Shown here: one piece after another, positions 16,328 to 25,011 of the stretch
Numbering within the stretch: the first letter of the stretch is position 1
How the letters are laid out: each line of letters opens with the position of its first letter
Source: Alphaproteobacteria bacterium
Lineage (GTDB): Bacteria; Pseudomonadota; Alphaproteobacteria; GCA-2731375
Assembly: GCA_016776605.1 (NCBI GenBank)
Contig: JADHTB010000012.1
Coordinates: 1 to 64,000 of the forward strand
Direction: 5' to 3'
Length of the DNA: 64,000 nt
Program-made: the position numbers and the translations under genes
Notes under the pieces: model-generated
What the model was told of the DNA's origin: nothing
Database searches by the model: none
What the model saw: the letters and a program-made list of their open reading frames with translations, nothing else

Positions 16328-18046
16328 ATGAGCAAGAAAAAAGTCACGGGCACGGGCGGGGAACTGCTGATGCATCAGTTGGTCGCGCAGGGGGTCGAGT
16401 ATGCCTTCACCAATACAGGCAGTGCCGAGGCCGGGTTCTTTGATGCGTTTCTGACCGTTCCCGGCGTTCAACCCATCCTGCTGCTGGCTGAATCCCTTGT
16501 CCTGTCGGCCGCCGATGGCTATGCGAAGGCGGCGAAAAAGACCGCCTTCGTGAATGTGCATCTGGCGGCAGGAACGCGCCAGGGTTCGGGGCAGTTGCAG
16601 AATTCCTATTTCGACGGCACGCCCATGGTGGTAACCGCCGCTTTGCGCGACAACGGCTCGTTCGGCGATCACAACACCCTGGGTGCCTCGGGCGGCTTTT
16701 CGCAGATGGGCGCGGTCGAGGATATTACCAAGAACCGTTGGGAGGTCACCGACGCGCGCGGCGTCCCCATGGCGACGCGCCGGGCTTTCAAGGAAGCCAT
16801 GACCATGCCGACGGGTCCGGTCTATCTGGCCTTTTCCTCGCCGGCGCTTGACCAAGGCGGCGTCGAGGGCACGATCCAGGCGGCGCGTGGGTTGGAGATG
16901 GCGCAGATTCCCAACGGCAGCACGATCGAGAAAATTCACGACGCCCTGCTGAACGCCGAAAACCCCCTGATAATCGCCGGGCCGGACGTCCGCATCGCCG
17001 GGGCGCAGAACGAGTTGTTGGAGTTGGTGGAGAATTATGCGCTGCCCGTGGCCGTCGGGTTTTTCGATTATGGCGGTTTCCCGATGAAACATCCGAACTA
17101 TGTCGGCATGATCGACGCCATGTCCGATAAAAAATACGACGTTGTCTGTTGTATCGGCTATCGGCAGAACACCCGCGCCAGCGCCGAGGATGAAAAGTTC
17201 ACCGATGCCGGCACCGTCATCGGCATAGGCCAGGACCCCGCCATGATGGGCAATACTTTTGCCCTGGATCTCGATGTCTGGGGCGATGTCGGTCACACGC
17301 TACGGGCCTTGAATGGTTTATGGAAACCCGATCACGCCAATTTGGCGCACATTCAAAAGCGCAAAATGGGCCTAGGGGAACAAAGTGCGGCGCGGGCGGC
17401 GAAACAGGCGGGCGATGCGGTCAGCCATGCCAAGGACAATCCCATACACCCCATTTATCTTGGCGATGCCATGGCGCGGAATCTGGCCGAGAACACGATG
17501 CTGGTATCGGAAAATTTCCGGGCCTCGGATCATCTTATGCCGTTTGGTTACGGCGAAAAGGATTGGAGCCTGCTCCGCACCGCCGGTGGCAGCCTGGGCT
17601 ATGGCCTGGGCGGTGCGATTGGGGCCCAGCTTGGCGCGCCGGACCGCCCGGTGGTATTGAGCATCGGCGACGGCGGGGTGATGTACAGCTCGTCAGGGTT
17701 TTGGACCATGGCGCGCTATAGCCTGCCGATCCTCACCATCGTCTGGAACAACATGAACTATCAAACCGTGCGCACCAATTTCGCCGCCTGGGGCGGCAAC
17801 ATGAAAGCGCAGAACAGGTATCCGGAAACCTTTCTGGGTGATCCGGCAATCGACTTCGTCATGCTGGCGAAATCCCAGGGGATCGAGGGCGAGCATGTGT
17901 ACGAGCCCGGCGAATTGGACGCGGCGCTACAGCGGGGCAAGGCCGCGCAAGCCGCCGGCGCGCCCTACCTGATCGATGTTCACATCACCAACGTCGGCGA
18001 AGGGGCGGATTCCAACTGGCACCAAAAAATGGCGATGCACACATAA
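16328..18046 (+). CDS. thiamine-pyrophosphate-dependent enzyme, benzoylformate decarboxylase-like
   Basis: A 572-residue TPP enzyme that differs from the one at 5.8 kb. The Pyr domain has LLLAESLVLSAADGYAKA with the activating Glu. The PP domain has IGDGGVMYSSSGFWTMARYS and VWNNMNYQ, giving the GDG...NN cofactor motif. It probably decarboxylates or condenses a 2-oxo acid. Similarity in layout is greatest with benzoylformate decarboxylase and ALS-like proteins. It is preceded by GAGG ten bases before the ATG. The divergent GMC oxidoreductase could produce or consume the related aldehyde. A RAYT-type palindrome lies 14 bases after its stop. Confidence 0.85.
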   Translation: MSKKKVTGTGGELLMHQLVAQGVEYAFTNTGSAEAGFFDAFLTVPGVQPILLLAESLVLSAADGYAKAAKKTAFVNVHLAAGTRQGSGQLQNSYFDGTPMVVTAALRDNGSFGDHNTLGASGGFSQMGAVEDITKNRWEVTDARGVPMATRRAFKEAMTMPTGPVYLAFSSPALDQGGVEGTIQAARGLEMAQIPNGSTIEKIHDALLNAENPLIIAGPDVRIAGAQNELLELVENYALPVAVGFFDYGGFPMKHPNYVGMIDAMSDKKYDVVCCIGYRQNTRASAEDEKFTDAGTVIGIGQDPAMMGNTFALDLDVWGDVGHTLRALNGLWKPDHANLAHIQKRKMGLGEQSAARAAKQAGDAVSHAKDNPIHPIYLGDAMARNLAENTMLVSENFRASDHLMPFGYGEKDWSLLRTAGGSLGYGLGGAIGAQLGAPDRPVVLSIGDGGVMYSSSGFWTMARYSLPILTIVWNNMNYQTVRTNFAAWGGNMKAQNRYPETFLGDPAIDFVMLAKSQGIEGEHVYEPGELDAALQRGKAAQAAGAPYLIDVHITNVGEGADSNWHQKMAMHT

Positions 18047-18059
18047 TTCAATACGGGGT

Positions 18060-18115
18060 CAATACGGGGACACAATACTTATATAAGTCGATATAAGTAT
18101 TGTGTCCCCGTATTG
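18060..18115. repeat. orphan REP-type palindrome of the RAYT family
   Basis: Two 25-base arms (18060-18084, 18091-18115), perfect inverted repeats, contain the core GGGGACACAATACTTATAT. The same core forms the palindromes flanking the transposase at 45.5-46.4 kb. The site is the gap between two convergent genes. TCAATACGGGG occurs twice in tandem at its left (18048-18058, 18059-18069). Confidence 0.88.
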
Positions 18116-18119
18116 GACG

Positions 18120-18998
18120 CTATGCGACTGGCGCGACGCGGCTGAGGAAGTCGATAACGGAATCGGCGAAGATATCGTTGCGGTCGCCGGCGACCATATG
18201 GGCCGCGTCCTTGACGCTGACGTATTCCGCGTGCGGGCATTGCGCCAGAAAGCTTTGCGCGCCTTCCTCGCTCAAAACGTCAGACAGGCCACCCCGGACC
18301 AGCAGCGTCGGCAAGGTCAGGGTATCGGCGCATTTGTGCAGCCGTTGGCGGTAAGCTGTCGTATTGGCGTTCTGGAACTGACGGCGCACCGGGTCCCAGT
18401 GCCAGCGGTATTTGCCGTTGGGGGCAAGCCGGACATTCTTGGCAAGGCCGTCCAGATTGCGCGGGCGCGGCCGGTGCGGCTGATAGTTGGCGATCGCCGC
18501 GGCCACCTCTTCTAGACTGTCGAAACCGTCCGGCTTCTGGTTCATGAATTCCTGAATGCGCCGCGACCCTTCGGGCTCGATGCGCGGCGCCATATCAACC
18601 AGAACCAGGGCCTTTGCATCCACCTTGCCCGTACCGATGGATAAAAGGCTGACACCGCCGCCCATGGAGGCGCCGACCAGGATGGGGTTTTCAGAGCCCA
18701 GGGCCTGGGCGACACAACGCAGATCCTCGACCATGAAGTCCGGGCCATAAGCGTCCGGGTCCGCCCAATCTGAATCCCCATGCCCGCGGGCATCGAAGGC
18801 CACGGCGTAAAAACCCGAAGCGCCAAGGGTCTCCCCCGCGCCCTTCCAGGCATGGCGGGTCTGGCCGCCGCCATGCTGTAGCGCGACCAGCGGTCCGTTC
18901 GGATCGCCCCATGTATCGCCGGCAATCATCACTCCGCCCGCGCCTTCCCATCTATGCATTGGATCCGGCGTTCCAGGCAAACGTTCCCCTGCGCTCAT
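18120..18998 (-). CDS. alpha/beta hydrolase
   Basis: A 292-residue alpha/beta-fold hydrolase. The nucleophile elbow is VGASMGGG, with the preceding oxyanion-hole strand at LQHGGGQTRHAWKG. The acid is probably the Asp in VRGGLSDVLSEE, and the His is in VKDAAHMVAG. It could be an esterase, a C-C bond hydrolase or a haloperoxidase-like protein. Next to a Baeyer-Villiger-type monooxygenase on the same strand, ester or lactone hydrolysis is a reasonable inference. It ends 4 bases from a REP-type palindrome. Confidence 0.9.
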   Translation of the reverse strand: MSAGERLPGTPDPMHRWEGAGGVMIAGDTWGDPNGPLVALQHGGGQTRHAWKGAGETLGASGFYAVAFDARGHGDSDWADPDAYGPDFMVEDLRCVAQALGSENPILVGASMGGGVSLLSIGTGKVDAKALVLVDMAPRIEPEGSRRIQEFMNQKPDGFDSLEEVAAAIANYQPHRPRPRNLDGLAKNVRLAPNGKYRWHWDPVRRQFQNANTTAYRQRLHKCADTLTLPTLLVRGGLSDVLSEEGAQSFLAQCPHAEYVSVKDAAHMVAGDRNDIFADSVIDFLSRVAPVA

Positions 18999-19055
18999 AT
19001 TGTCTTTTTCCTATTGCTGATAATTGGCCGCAGATTGCCGTGGCGTTCCCCGCGC

Positions 19056-20723
19056 CTACTCCGCCGCCTCGATTTTCCGGGATCTGGCTTCCTCCAGGCG
19101 GAAGCCTCTGTAGCCGTTGGCCGCGATCTCGTCGCATTCCTCGCGGTAGGTGCCGACACCGCCGATATAGGGCATGAACAGGCGCGGTTTGCCGGGAATA
19201 TTGGCGCCCATGTACCAAGAGTTGGCTTGTGGATAGAGCGTCTGATGGGCCACTTCGTTGACGTGCTCCACCCACGCGTCCTCGGCCTCGCGGACCGGTT
19301 CGATGGTATCCAGGTTGCCCGAACGCAGATACGTCATGCCATCCACCACCCAATCAACGTGCTGCTGGATGGAAACCATCATGTTGGAGAGGACCGAGGG
19401 GCTGCCGGGCCCGGTGATCATGAACATGTTGGGAAAGCCTTCCGACATCAGCCCCAGATAGGTGCGCGGGCCGGCCTCCCATTTTTCGCCCAACGTACGG
19501 CCGCCGCGCCCCTGAATGTCGATTTTGAGCAAGGTGCCGGTCATGGCATCGAAACCGGTGGCAAAGACAATGGCGTCAAACTCAAAGCTACGCCCGCCGG
19601 TAATAACGCCGGTCTCGGTAATTTCCTCGATCGGCGCATCCCTCACATCGACCAGGGTGACATTGTCGCGGTTGAAGGTCTCGAAATAGCTGGTGTCGAC
19701 GCAGATGCGCTTGGTGCCGATGGGATAGTCTTTCGCCGCCAGCAACTCCGCCACGTCCACATCACGTACGATAGAACGGATCTTGTCGCGGACAAATGCA
19801 GACGCCGTATCATTCGACGCCTGGTTCGTCGCCAGATCGTTGAAAGACGCCATGAAATAGGTGCCGCCTTCCTCCCAGCGCGCTTCGTAAACCCGCTGCC
19901 GTTCCGCTTCCGAAACCGCCATGGCGGAGACATCATTGGGATTTGTCAGGACGCCGTTTTTGCTTTTGCGCGCCTCGTCGCGAAACGCTTCATAATCCGA
20001 TTTCCACTGCTGCTCGTATTCAGGCGTCATCGCGCTATTGCGGGATGGGATCGAATAGTTTGGCGTACGTTGGAATACCGTCAAATGGGCGGCCTGCTCG
20101 GCCATCACGGGAATAGCCTGGATGGCTGACGAGCCGGTGCCGATAACGCCGACCCGCTGGCCGGTGAAGTCCACGCCTTCATGGGGCCAGCTACCGGTGT
20201 GGTAGGTCTTGCCGGTATATTTTTCCAGGCCTTTGAAATCCGGCACCCGGGTCGATGACAGGCAGCCCGTCGCCATGATGACGAATTGCGCGGAGACCCG
20301 GTCGCCACGGTTCGTCTCGACGTTCCAGCAACGGCGCTCTTCGTCGAAATGCGCGGCCGTGACCGTGGTGTCAAATTGGATATCGCGGCGCAAGTCAAAG
20401 CGCTCCGCCACGTGCTCCGCATAGCGCAGTATCTCGGGCTGGCCGGAAAACCGCTCGCTCCATTGCCATTCCTGCTGCAGTTCCTCGGAGAAGGAATAGG
20501 AATACTGCATGCTCTCCACATCGCAACGCGCGCCCGGATAGCGGTTCCAATACCAGGTGCCGCCCACATCGCTGGCGTCTTCGAACACCCGCGTCCGCAT
20601 GCCCTGCGCGCGCAGTTTGTGTAACAGGTAAAGGCCCGCGAAACCCGCTCCGACGACAACGACGTCGACTTCGCTCGGGCTCGGTTTGTCGCTGTTAGTT
20701 GTACTCGAAACTTGACTGGACAC
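19056..20723 (-). CDS. flavin-containing Baeyer-Villiger-type monooxygenase
   Basis: A 555-residue class B flavoprotein monooxygenase that uses FAD, NADPH and O2 to turn ketones into esters or lactones. The FAD motif is VVVGAGFAGLYLLHKLRAQG. The GGTWYWNRYPGARCD segment typical of BVMOs is present, and the fingerprint appears as YTGKTYHTGSWPHE (Tyr in place of the first Phe). The NADPH-binding motif is GVIGTGSSAIQAIP. The alpha/beta hydrolase follows 57 bases downstream, which would be the expected partner to open the ester. The ketone is unknown. Confidence 0.92.
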   Translation of the reverse strand: MSSQVSSTTNSDKPSPSEVDVVVVGAGFAGLYLLHKLRAQGMRTRVFEDASDVGGTWYWNRYPGARCDVESMQYSYSFSEELQQEWQWSERFSGQPEILRYAEHVAERFDLRRDIQFDTTVTAAHFDEERRCWNVETNRGDRVSAQFVIMATGCLSSTRVPDFKGLEKYTGKTYHTGSWPHEGVDFTGQRVGVIGTGSSAIQAIPVMAEQAAHLTVFQRTPNYSIPSRNSAMTPEYEQQWKSDYEAFRDEARKSKNGVLTNPNDVSAMAVSEAERQRVYEARWEEGGTYFMASFNDLATNQASNDTASAFVRDKIRSIVRDVDVAELLAAKDYPIGTKRICVDTSYFETFNRDNVTLVDVRDAPIEEITETGVITGGRSFEFDAIVFATGFDAMTGTLLKIDIQGRGGRTLGEKWEAGPRTYLGLMSEGFPNMFMITGPGSPSVLSNMMVSIQQHVDWVVDGMTYLRSGNLDTIEPVREAEDAWVEHVNEVAHQTLYPQANSWYMGANIPGKPRLFMPYIGGVGTYREECDEIAANGYRGFRLEEARSRKIEAAE

Positions 20724-20806
20724 GTTTTAAATCCTCCGGGCGTGATGCGTTATTTTGCCCAATGTTACTATCGATCCATGGGAAACGGTATAGTGAAGAT
20801 GATACA

Positions 20807-22126
20807 TTAGTCATTCGCGATGCTAGGCCGCGCCCGCCGCGCATCCAGACGCCTGAGCTGAAACGCCAAAAGCCCGGTCTCGGCCGCATAACCCGCCATC
20901 CAGCCGATCAGGCCGATGACGGCGCCGTTGGCCGTCACGAACAGCAGCGAGCTGCTGGAAATCAATGCGGCAACACCGATCCTGGAGACGCCGCTGGCGG
21001 CCAGCATGGTGGTATTCCGGGCCCCGGCGAGCAGGCCGCGAAACAGCGCCGAGTAGGCCCAGGCGGCCGACATCAGGAAGGTCAGTTTCAGGGCCGGCAG
21101 ACAGTAGTTTCTGAGTTCCGGTTGCAAGCCCATGGCATCGACAAGAACAAAATCTTCCAGGGGCGTGTGAAACAGCACGAAGCTGATCAGTCCGAAAAAA
21201 GCAATGAGATGCAAGGCGAAGATGAAGATTGGCCGGCGGTCGGATATGGTCTTTACCAGGGTCTGCGCGGTCGCGACCAGATTGCGCATCGGGCTCATCA
21301 ACAGGCTGACCAGTCCATAAACAATACTGAATGCGGCCAATGCCAGATCCGGTTGCGCCGACATGCCAAGAAAGATGCTGATTGCGGTCACCACCCCCAT
21401 CTCGGCCGAAGAATTCATCATCAACGGCCAGGAAAACCGCCATTGCTGCCGGAAACTCGGCGGCACTTCGGTGTCCGGCTCCAGGCCTGAAGGCAATTCG
21501 CGGAAGATGCCCCGGGCAAAAGCCAATGCCACCGCCGTTTCTATTGTCATGCAGATGAGCAGGGCCGCCGCGCCGACCGCGGCCCCTTCCAGATATTTCG
21601 GCAGCACGATCAAGGATCCACCAAGCGAGGCGAGGCGTACCAGGGTGGCGTAGGTGATGAAAATTGTCCGCTGATGCATCAGGATAAGGCCGAAACAGAT
21701 CGACCGCGTGATCAAGACAGGCGCGCTCAGCGATAACAGGAAGGTCGCTGACTTTGCCTGCGCCACGACCGCATCGCTGGCGCCAAACAGCCCGCCGAAG
21801 GCCCAATCGCCCAGGGCCGTGAAGGCGATTGCCTGCGCCACCATCCAAGGCACCGCCACGATCAGGACCATGAACCGCACCAGTTGGCCCAGCGCGCGCC
21901 GGGTTTTCAGGAACGAAAGGGCCAGAACCGCGCAGACCTCGGTGCTGCTGGAAAGCGCGAAATACAGTGTAAAGGCGACGTGAAAGGCGGCTAATGTGAC
22001 GTTCTGATCGGGCGAGCGCGCCAACGCGGCGTTGATGACCGATTTCGAGATCATGTTGAGCTCGGTCATAAAGATAAGCGGCACAAAGAACCGATAAGCG
22101 ATACGAAGTGTCACGTTGTCGGTCAT
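20807..22126 (-). CDS. ANKH-like (progressive ankylosis family) membrane transporter
   Basis: A 439-residue integral membrane protein with about 12 hydrophobic segments. The C-terminal half resembles the animal ANKH protein of the MOP/MATE superfamily: a TPLEDFVLVDAMGLQPE-like segment, then LKLTFLMSAAWAYSALFRG, GARNTTMLAASGVSRIG and a GAVIGLIGWMAGYAAET end. RFSWPLMMNSSAE starts the second half. ANKH exports ATP/pyrophosphate-related solutes or citrate; the bacterial role is unknown. A second long frame on the same strand is its shadow. It stands alone, with 83 and 165 bases to its neighbours. A generic MATE-like assignment is the fallback. Confidence 0.72.
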   Translation of the reverse strand: MTDNVTLRIAYRFFVPLIFMTELNMISKSVINAALARSPDQNVTLAAFHVAFTLYFALSSSTEVCAVLALSFLKTRRALGQLVRFMVLIVAVPWMVAQAIAFTALGDWAFGGLFGASDAVVAQAKSATFLLSLSAPVLITRSICFGLILMHQRTIFITYATLVRLASLGGSLIVLPKYLEGAAVGAAALLICMTIETAVALAFARGIFRELPSGLEPDTEVPPSFRQQWRFSWPLMMNSSAEMGVVTAISIFLGMSAQPDLALAAFSIVYGLVSLLMSPMRNLVATAQTLVKTISDRRPIFIFALHLIAFFGLISFVLFHTPLEDFVLVDAMGLQPELRNYCLPALKLTFLMSAAWAYSALFRGLLAGARNTTMLAASGVSRIGVAALISSSSLLFVTANGAVIGLIGWMAGYAAETGLLAFQLRRLDARRARPSIAND

Positions 22127-22139
22127 GCAAGCCCGTCTG

Positions 22140-22242
22140 GAGCGAATTTCAATTAATCAGAGTTGCTCTCGCGACTTCAGCAATTGGTTCAGTGATTCTA
22201 TTCTTAAAGAATCTGAGCATGTTTTAACGAAACATGCGCCTG
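22140..22242. repeat. diverged copy of the CTAGAGCA two-hairpin repeat
   Basis: This stretch keeps the order of elements seen at 26.5 kb: GAGCGAATTTCAATTAAT, a middle part, then TTCTTAAAGAATCTGAGCAT and a final hairpin GCATGTTT/AAACATGC. The terminal CTAG ends are lost. It fills the gap between the ANKH-like and gamma-glutamyltransferase genes. Confidence 0.55.
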
Positions 22243-22291
22243 AAAACCCCGGACGTTGCCCCGGTTTCCCGCAGCCAAACACATAGACACC

Positions 22292-23878
22292 CTAATAACC
22301 CAGGGCGCAGCCGTCCTTGCGTGGGTCGGAGCCGCCGATCAAGGTGCCGTTTTTCCAATCGATGGCGATAATCTGGCCACCGCCCCAGGGCATGTCCGGC
22401 CGGCCCACTTCATGGCCAAGGGCGGCCAGACCGGCCATCACGTCCTCGCCCAGGCCGCGCTCCACATCCAGGCGTCCGGAAATATGAAAAACCCGGGGGC
22501 TATCCAGGGCTTCCTGGGGGTCCATGCCAAAATCGATCATGTTGGTGAGCACGTGGGTATGACCAACGGGTTGATAGCCGCCGCCCATGACGCCGTAGGA
22601 ATAGGCAACCTTGCCGTCTTTCATGCACATGCCGGGAATGATCGTGTGCAGGGGCCGTTTGCGCGGGGCGACGTTATTGGGGTGGCCTGGTTCGACCCGG
22701 AATCCGGCGCCACGATTTTGCAACATTACACCCGAACGGGGTGCCGTCAGGCCCGATCCGAACGGCATATAAAGCGAGTTAATGAACGAGACCGCGTTGC
22801 GGTCTTTGTCCACCACGCTCAAATAAATAGTATCGCGGTAAGCTGGACCGGTCGCCTCGGGCGCCGTGACGGCCTGGTCGGGGCTGATCGGGGCTCGCAT
22901 CTCAGCCGCGAATTCCGCCGATAGCATATGCGCGACGGGAACGTCCGCCTGGCGCTGGTCGGCGACAAAGCGGTCCCGGGCGGCATAGGCCATGCGCGAC
23001 GCCTCGGTCTCTAAATGCAGACGCGCCACACCGTTCGGGTCCAGGCTGGCCAAGTCATAGTCGGCCAGAATATTCAGCATCATCAGGGCGGTGATGCCCT
23101 GGCCGTTGGGCGGTATTTGCAACATGGTGTAGCCGCGGTAGTCGGTCGAAATAGGGGTGACGTATTCGCCGCGCATCTCCGCCAGATCGTCGAGGGCATG
23201 ACAACCGCCCAGGCCGCTCAGGTATTCAACAATGTCCTCGGCCACCCAGCCCTCATAGAAACCACTCCGGCCCACCTTGGCGATGGTGCGCAGGGTTTCC
23301 GCCAGTTCCGGCAGACGCCAGGTTTCGCCGGCTTTCGGCGCTTGCCCATTGGCCAGGTATTTCGCCGCCGATGATGCATCCGCGGACAGTTTCGCGACGT
23401 TGCGGGCCCAATCATTGGCAACCCGCGGGGTTACCGCCCAGCCGTCCTCGGCATAGCCAATGGCAGGCTGCAAGGCCTGGTCCAAATCGATGGTGCCATG
23501 ATCGCGCAACAATGTGTCCCAGGCATCGATGGCGCCGGGCACGGATACGGAATGGGGCGACTGAATATCGATACTCGAGATGCCCTGCTGCAACAAATGT
23601 TCCGCCGTCAGCGCCTTGGGCGCCCAGCCGGAGCCGTTCATGCCGATGACCTCCGGCCCGCCACCAGGGGCCAGCAGGGCAAAGCAATCGCCGCCGATGC
23701 CGGTCGACATGGGTTCCACCACGCATTGCACGGCACAGGCCGTGACGGCGGCATCAACCGCATTGCCACCCCGGCGCAAAACATCCAGCGCCGCCAGGGT
23801 GCTGAGGGGGTGGGAGGTCGCCGCCATGCCGTTGGTGGAATGGACGGTGGAGCGGCCAGGCAGTTGTAAATCACGCAT
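22292..23878 (-). CDS. gamma-glutamyltransferase family protein
   Basis: A 528-residue N-terminal-nucleophile hydrolase. These proteins cleave themselves into two subunits before a Thr; here it should be the Thr in RDTIYLSVVDKDRNAVSF. The N-terminal MAATSHPLSTLAALDVLRRG and the GIGGDCFAL segment are typical. The C-terminal part carries YSYGVMGGGYQPVGH, which replaces the usual GSPGG-type oxyanion region. No signal peptide is visible, so it is probably cytoplasmic, unlike E. coli Ggt. Substrates in this subgroup include gamma-glutamyl compounds and acyl amides such as cephalosporins; none can be assigned. Confidence 0.88.
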   Translation of the reverse strand: MRDLQLPGRSTVHSTNGMAATSHPLSTLAALDVLRRGGNAVDAAVTACAVQCVVEPMSTGIGGDCFALLAPGGGPEVIGMNGSGWAPKALTAEHLLQQGISSIDIQSPHSVSVPGAIDAWDTLLRDHGTIDLDQALQPAIGYAEDGWAVTPRVANDWARNVAKLSADASSAAKYLANGQAPKAGETWRLPELAETLRTIAKVGRSGFYEGWVAEDIVEYLSGLGGCHALDDLAEMRGEYVTPISTDYRGYTMLQIPPNGQGITALMMLNILADYDLASLDPNGVARLHLETEASRMAYAARDRFVADQRQADVPVAHMLSAEFAAEMRAPISPDQAVTAPEATGPAYRDTIYLSVVDKDRNAVSFINSLYMPFGSGLTAPRSGVMLQNRGAGFRVEPGHPNNVAPRKRPLHTIIPGMCMKDGKVAYSYGVMGGGYQPVGHTHVLTNMIDFGMDPQEALDSPRVFHISGRLDVERGLGEDVMAGLAALGHEVGRPDMPWGGGQIIAIDWKNGTLIGGSDPRKDGCALGY

Positions 23879-23914
23879 GACGAAAACCTCTTGTTAACCT
23901 TGCTTCGGACCCAA

Positions 23915-24907
23915 CTAGCGAAATTTATCCTGCATAAACGCTTGCAAATCCGCTTCCGGGCGGGCGCCCATGTGGGAAATCACCTCGGCCGCCGCAATCC
24001 CCGCCATGTGCCCGCATTCGGGCAAGCCGCGCCCCTGGGAGAATCCGGCCAGAAAACCGGCGGCATAGAGGTCGCCGGCCCCGGTGGTATCAACGATATG
24101 CTCCACCGGCTCGGCATCAATGACATGCACCTCGTCCCTGCCAACAATAACGGCGCCTTTTTCCGAACGGGTCAGCGCGGCAATCTCGCAATGACCGCGT
24201 ACGGCTTGCATGGCGGCATCGAAATTATCGGCCTGATACAGCGAGATGATTTCATCTTCGTTGGCAAATAATATGTCCACGTGATGCTCTACCAGGTCCA
24301 GGAACTCTTCGCGGTGGCGATCAACGCAAAAGCTGTCGGACAGGCTCAAGGCGACTTTGCGGTCCGCCGCCCTGGCCGCACCCATGGCCTTGATGAAGGC
24401 CGCCTTGGCGCCGTCGGGATCCCACAGATAGCCCTCCAGATAGGTGATGGCCGAGGCCGCGACCAAATCTTCATCCACATCCTCCGGCCCCAACTCAACG
24501 CAGGCGCCCAGGTAGGTATTCATGGTGCGTTTGGCGTCCGGCGTGACGACGATCAGACAGCGTGCCGTCGGGGCGCCTCCCGTCGCGGGTTCCGAATGGA
24601 AATCGACCCCAACGGCGCGGATATCATGGGCAAAGATGTTGCCTAGCTGATCATCGCGCACCTTGCCGATAAAACAGGCGCTCCCACCCAGGGCCGCCAC
24701 CCCGGCCACGGTGTTTGCAGCCGAACCGCCAGAGCTTTCCGTACCCGCGCCCATGACGGCGTAAAGCTGTTCGGCGCGTTCCGCGTCGATCAATGTCATG
24801 GCCTCCTTAACCAGGCCATGTTCGACCAGAAAGGTATCTTCTGCTGGTGCCAGGACGTCGACAATCGCATTGCCGATGCCAAGCACGTCGTAACGAATAT
24901 CCACCAT
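23915..24907 (-). CDS. PfkB-family sugar kinase, adenosine kinase-like
   Basis: A 330-residue ribokinase/PfkB kinase. It begins MVDIRYDVLGIGNAIVDVLA. It has the GGSAANTVAGVAALGG substrate-binding segment and the DTTGAGDLYAAGFLAGF signature, whose Asp is the catalytic base next to the anion hole. Alphaproteobacterial proteins of this layout are usually annotated as adenosine kinase, which phosphorylates adenosine to AMP. The start at 24907 removes an upstream extension that overlaps the divergent amidase promoter. AGAAATTAAA precedes the ATG. It lies 36 bases after the gamma-glutamyltransferase gene start, in the same direction. Confidence 0.9.
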   Translation of the reverse strand: MVDIRYDVLGIGNAIVDVLAPAEDTFLVEHGLVKEAMTLIDAERAEQLYAVMGAGTESSGGSAANTVAGVAALGGSACFIGKVRDDQLGNIFAHDIRAVGVDFHSEPATGGAPTARCLIVVTPDAKRTMNTYLGACVELGPEDVDEDLVAASAITYLEGYLWDPDGAKAAFIKAMGAARAADRKVALSLSDSFCVDRHREEFLDLVEHHVDILFANEDEIISLYQADNFDAAMQAVRGHCEIAALTRSEKGAVIVGRDEVHVIDAEPVEHIVDTTGAGDLYAAGFLAGFSQGRGLPECGHMAGIAAAEVISHMGARPEADLQAFMQDKFR

Positions 24908-25011
24908 TTTAATTTCTCGCCATTGCGATGATAAGCTGAGGCAGTATAGAAGGCACTTCGCAAGGCGCAAGCCGTGAGGGTGCAAATGTCCGAGATTAGG
25001 GGGATGAGCGT

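Noticed and set aside
16298-17296. Antisense frame opposite the second TPP enzyme
   Set aside because: No motif; the + strand protein carries the full TPP signature.
18954-20129. Plus-strand frame across the monooxygenase gene
   Set aside because: Shadow of the Baeyer-Villiger-type gene; no ribosome site or motif.
20823-22130. Second long minus-strand frame over the ANKH-like gene
   Set aside because: Arg/Gly-rich soluble translation; the other frame is a membrane protein with family similarity.
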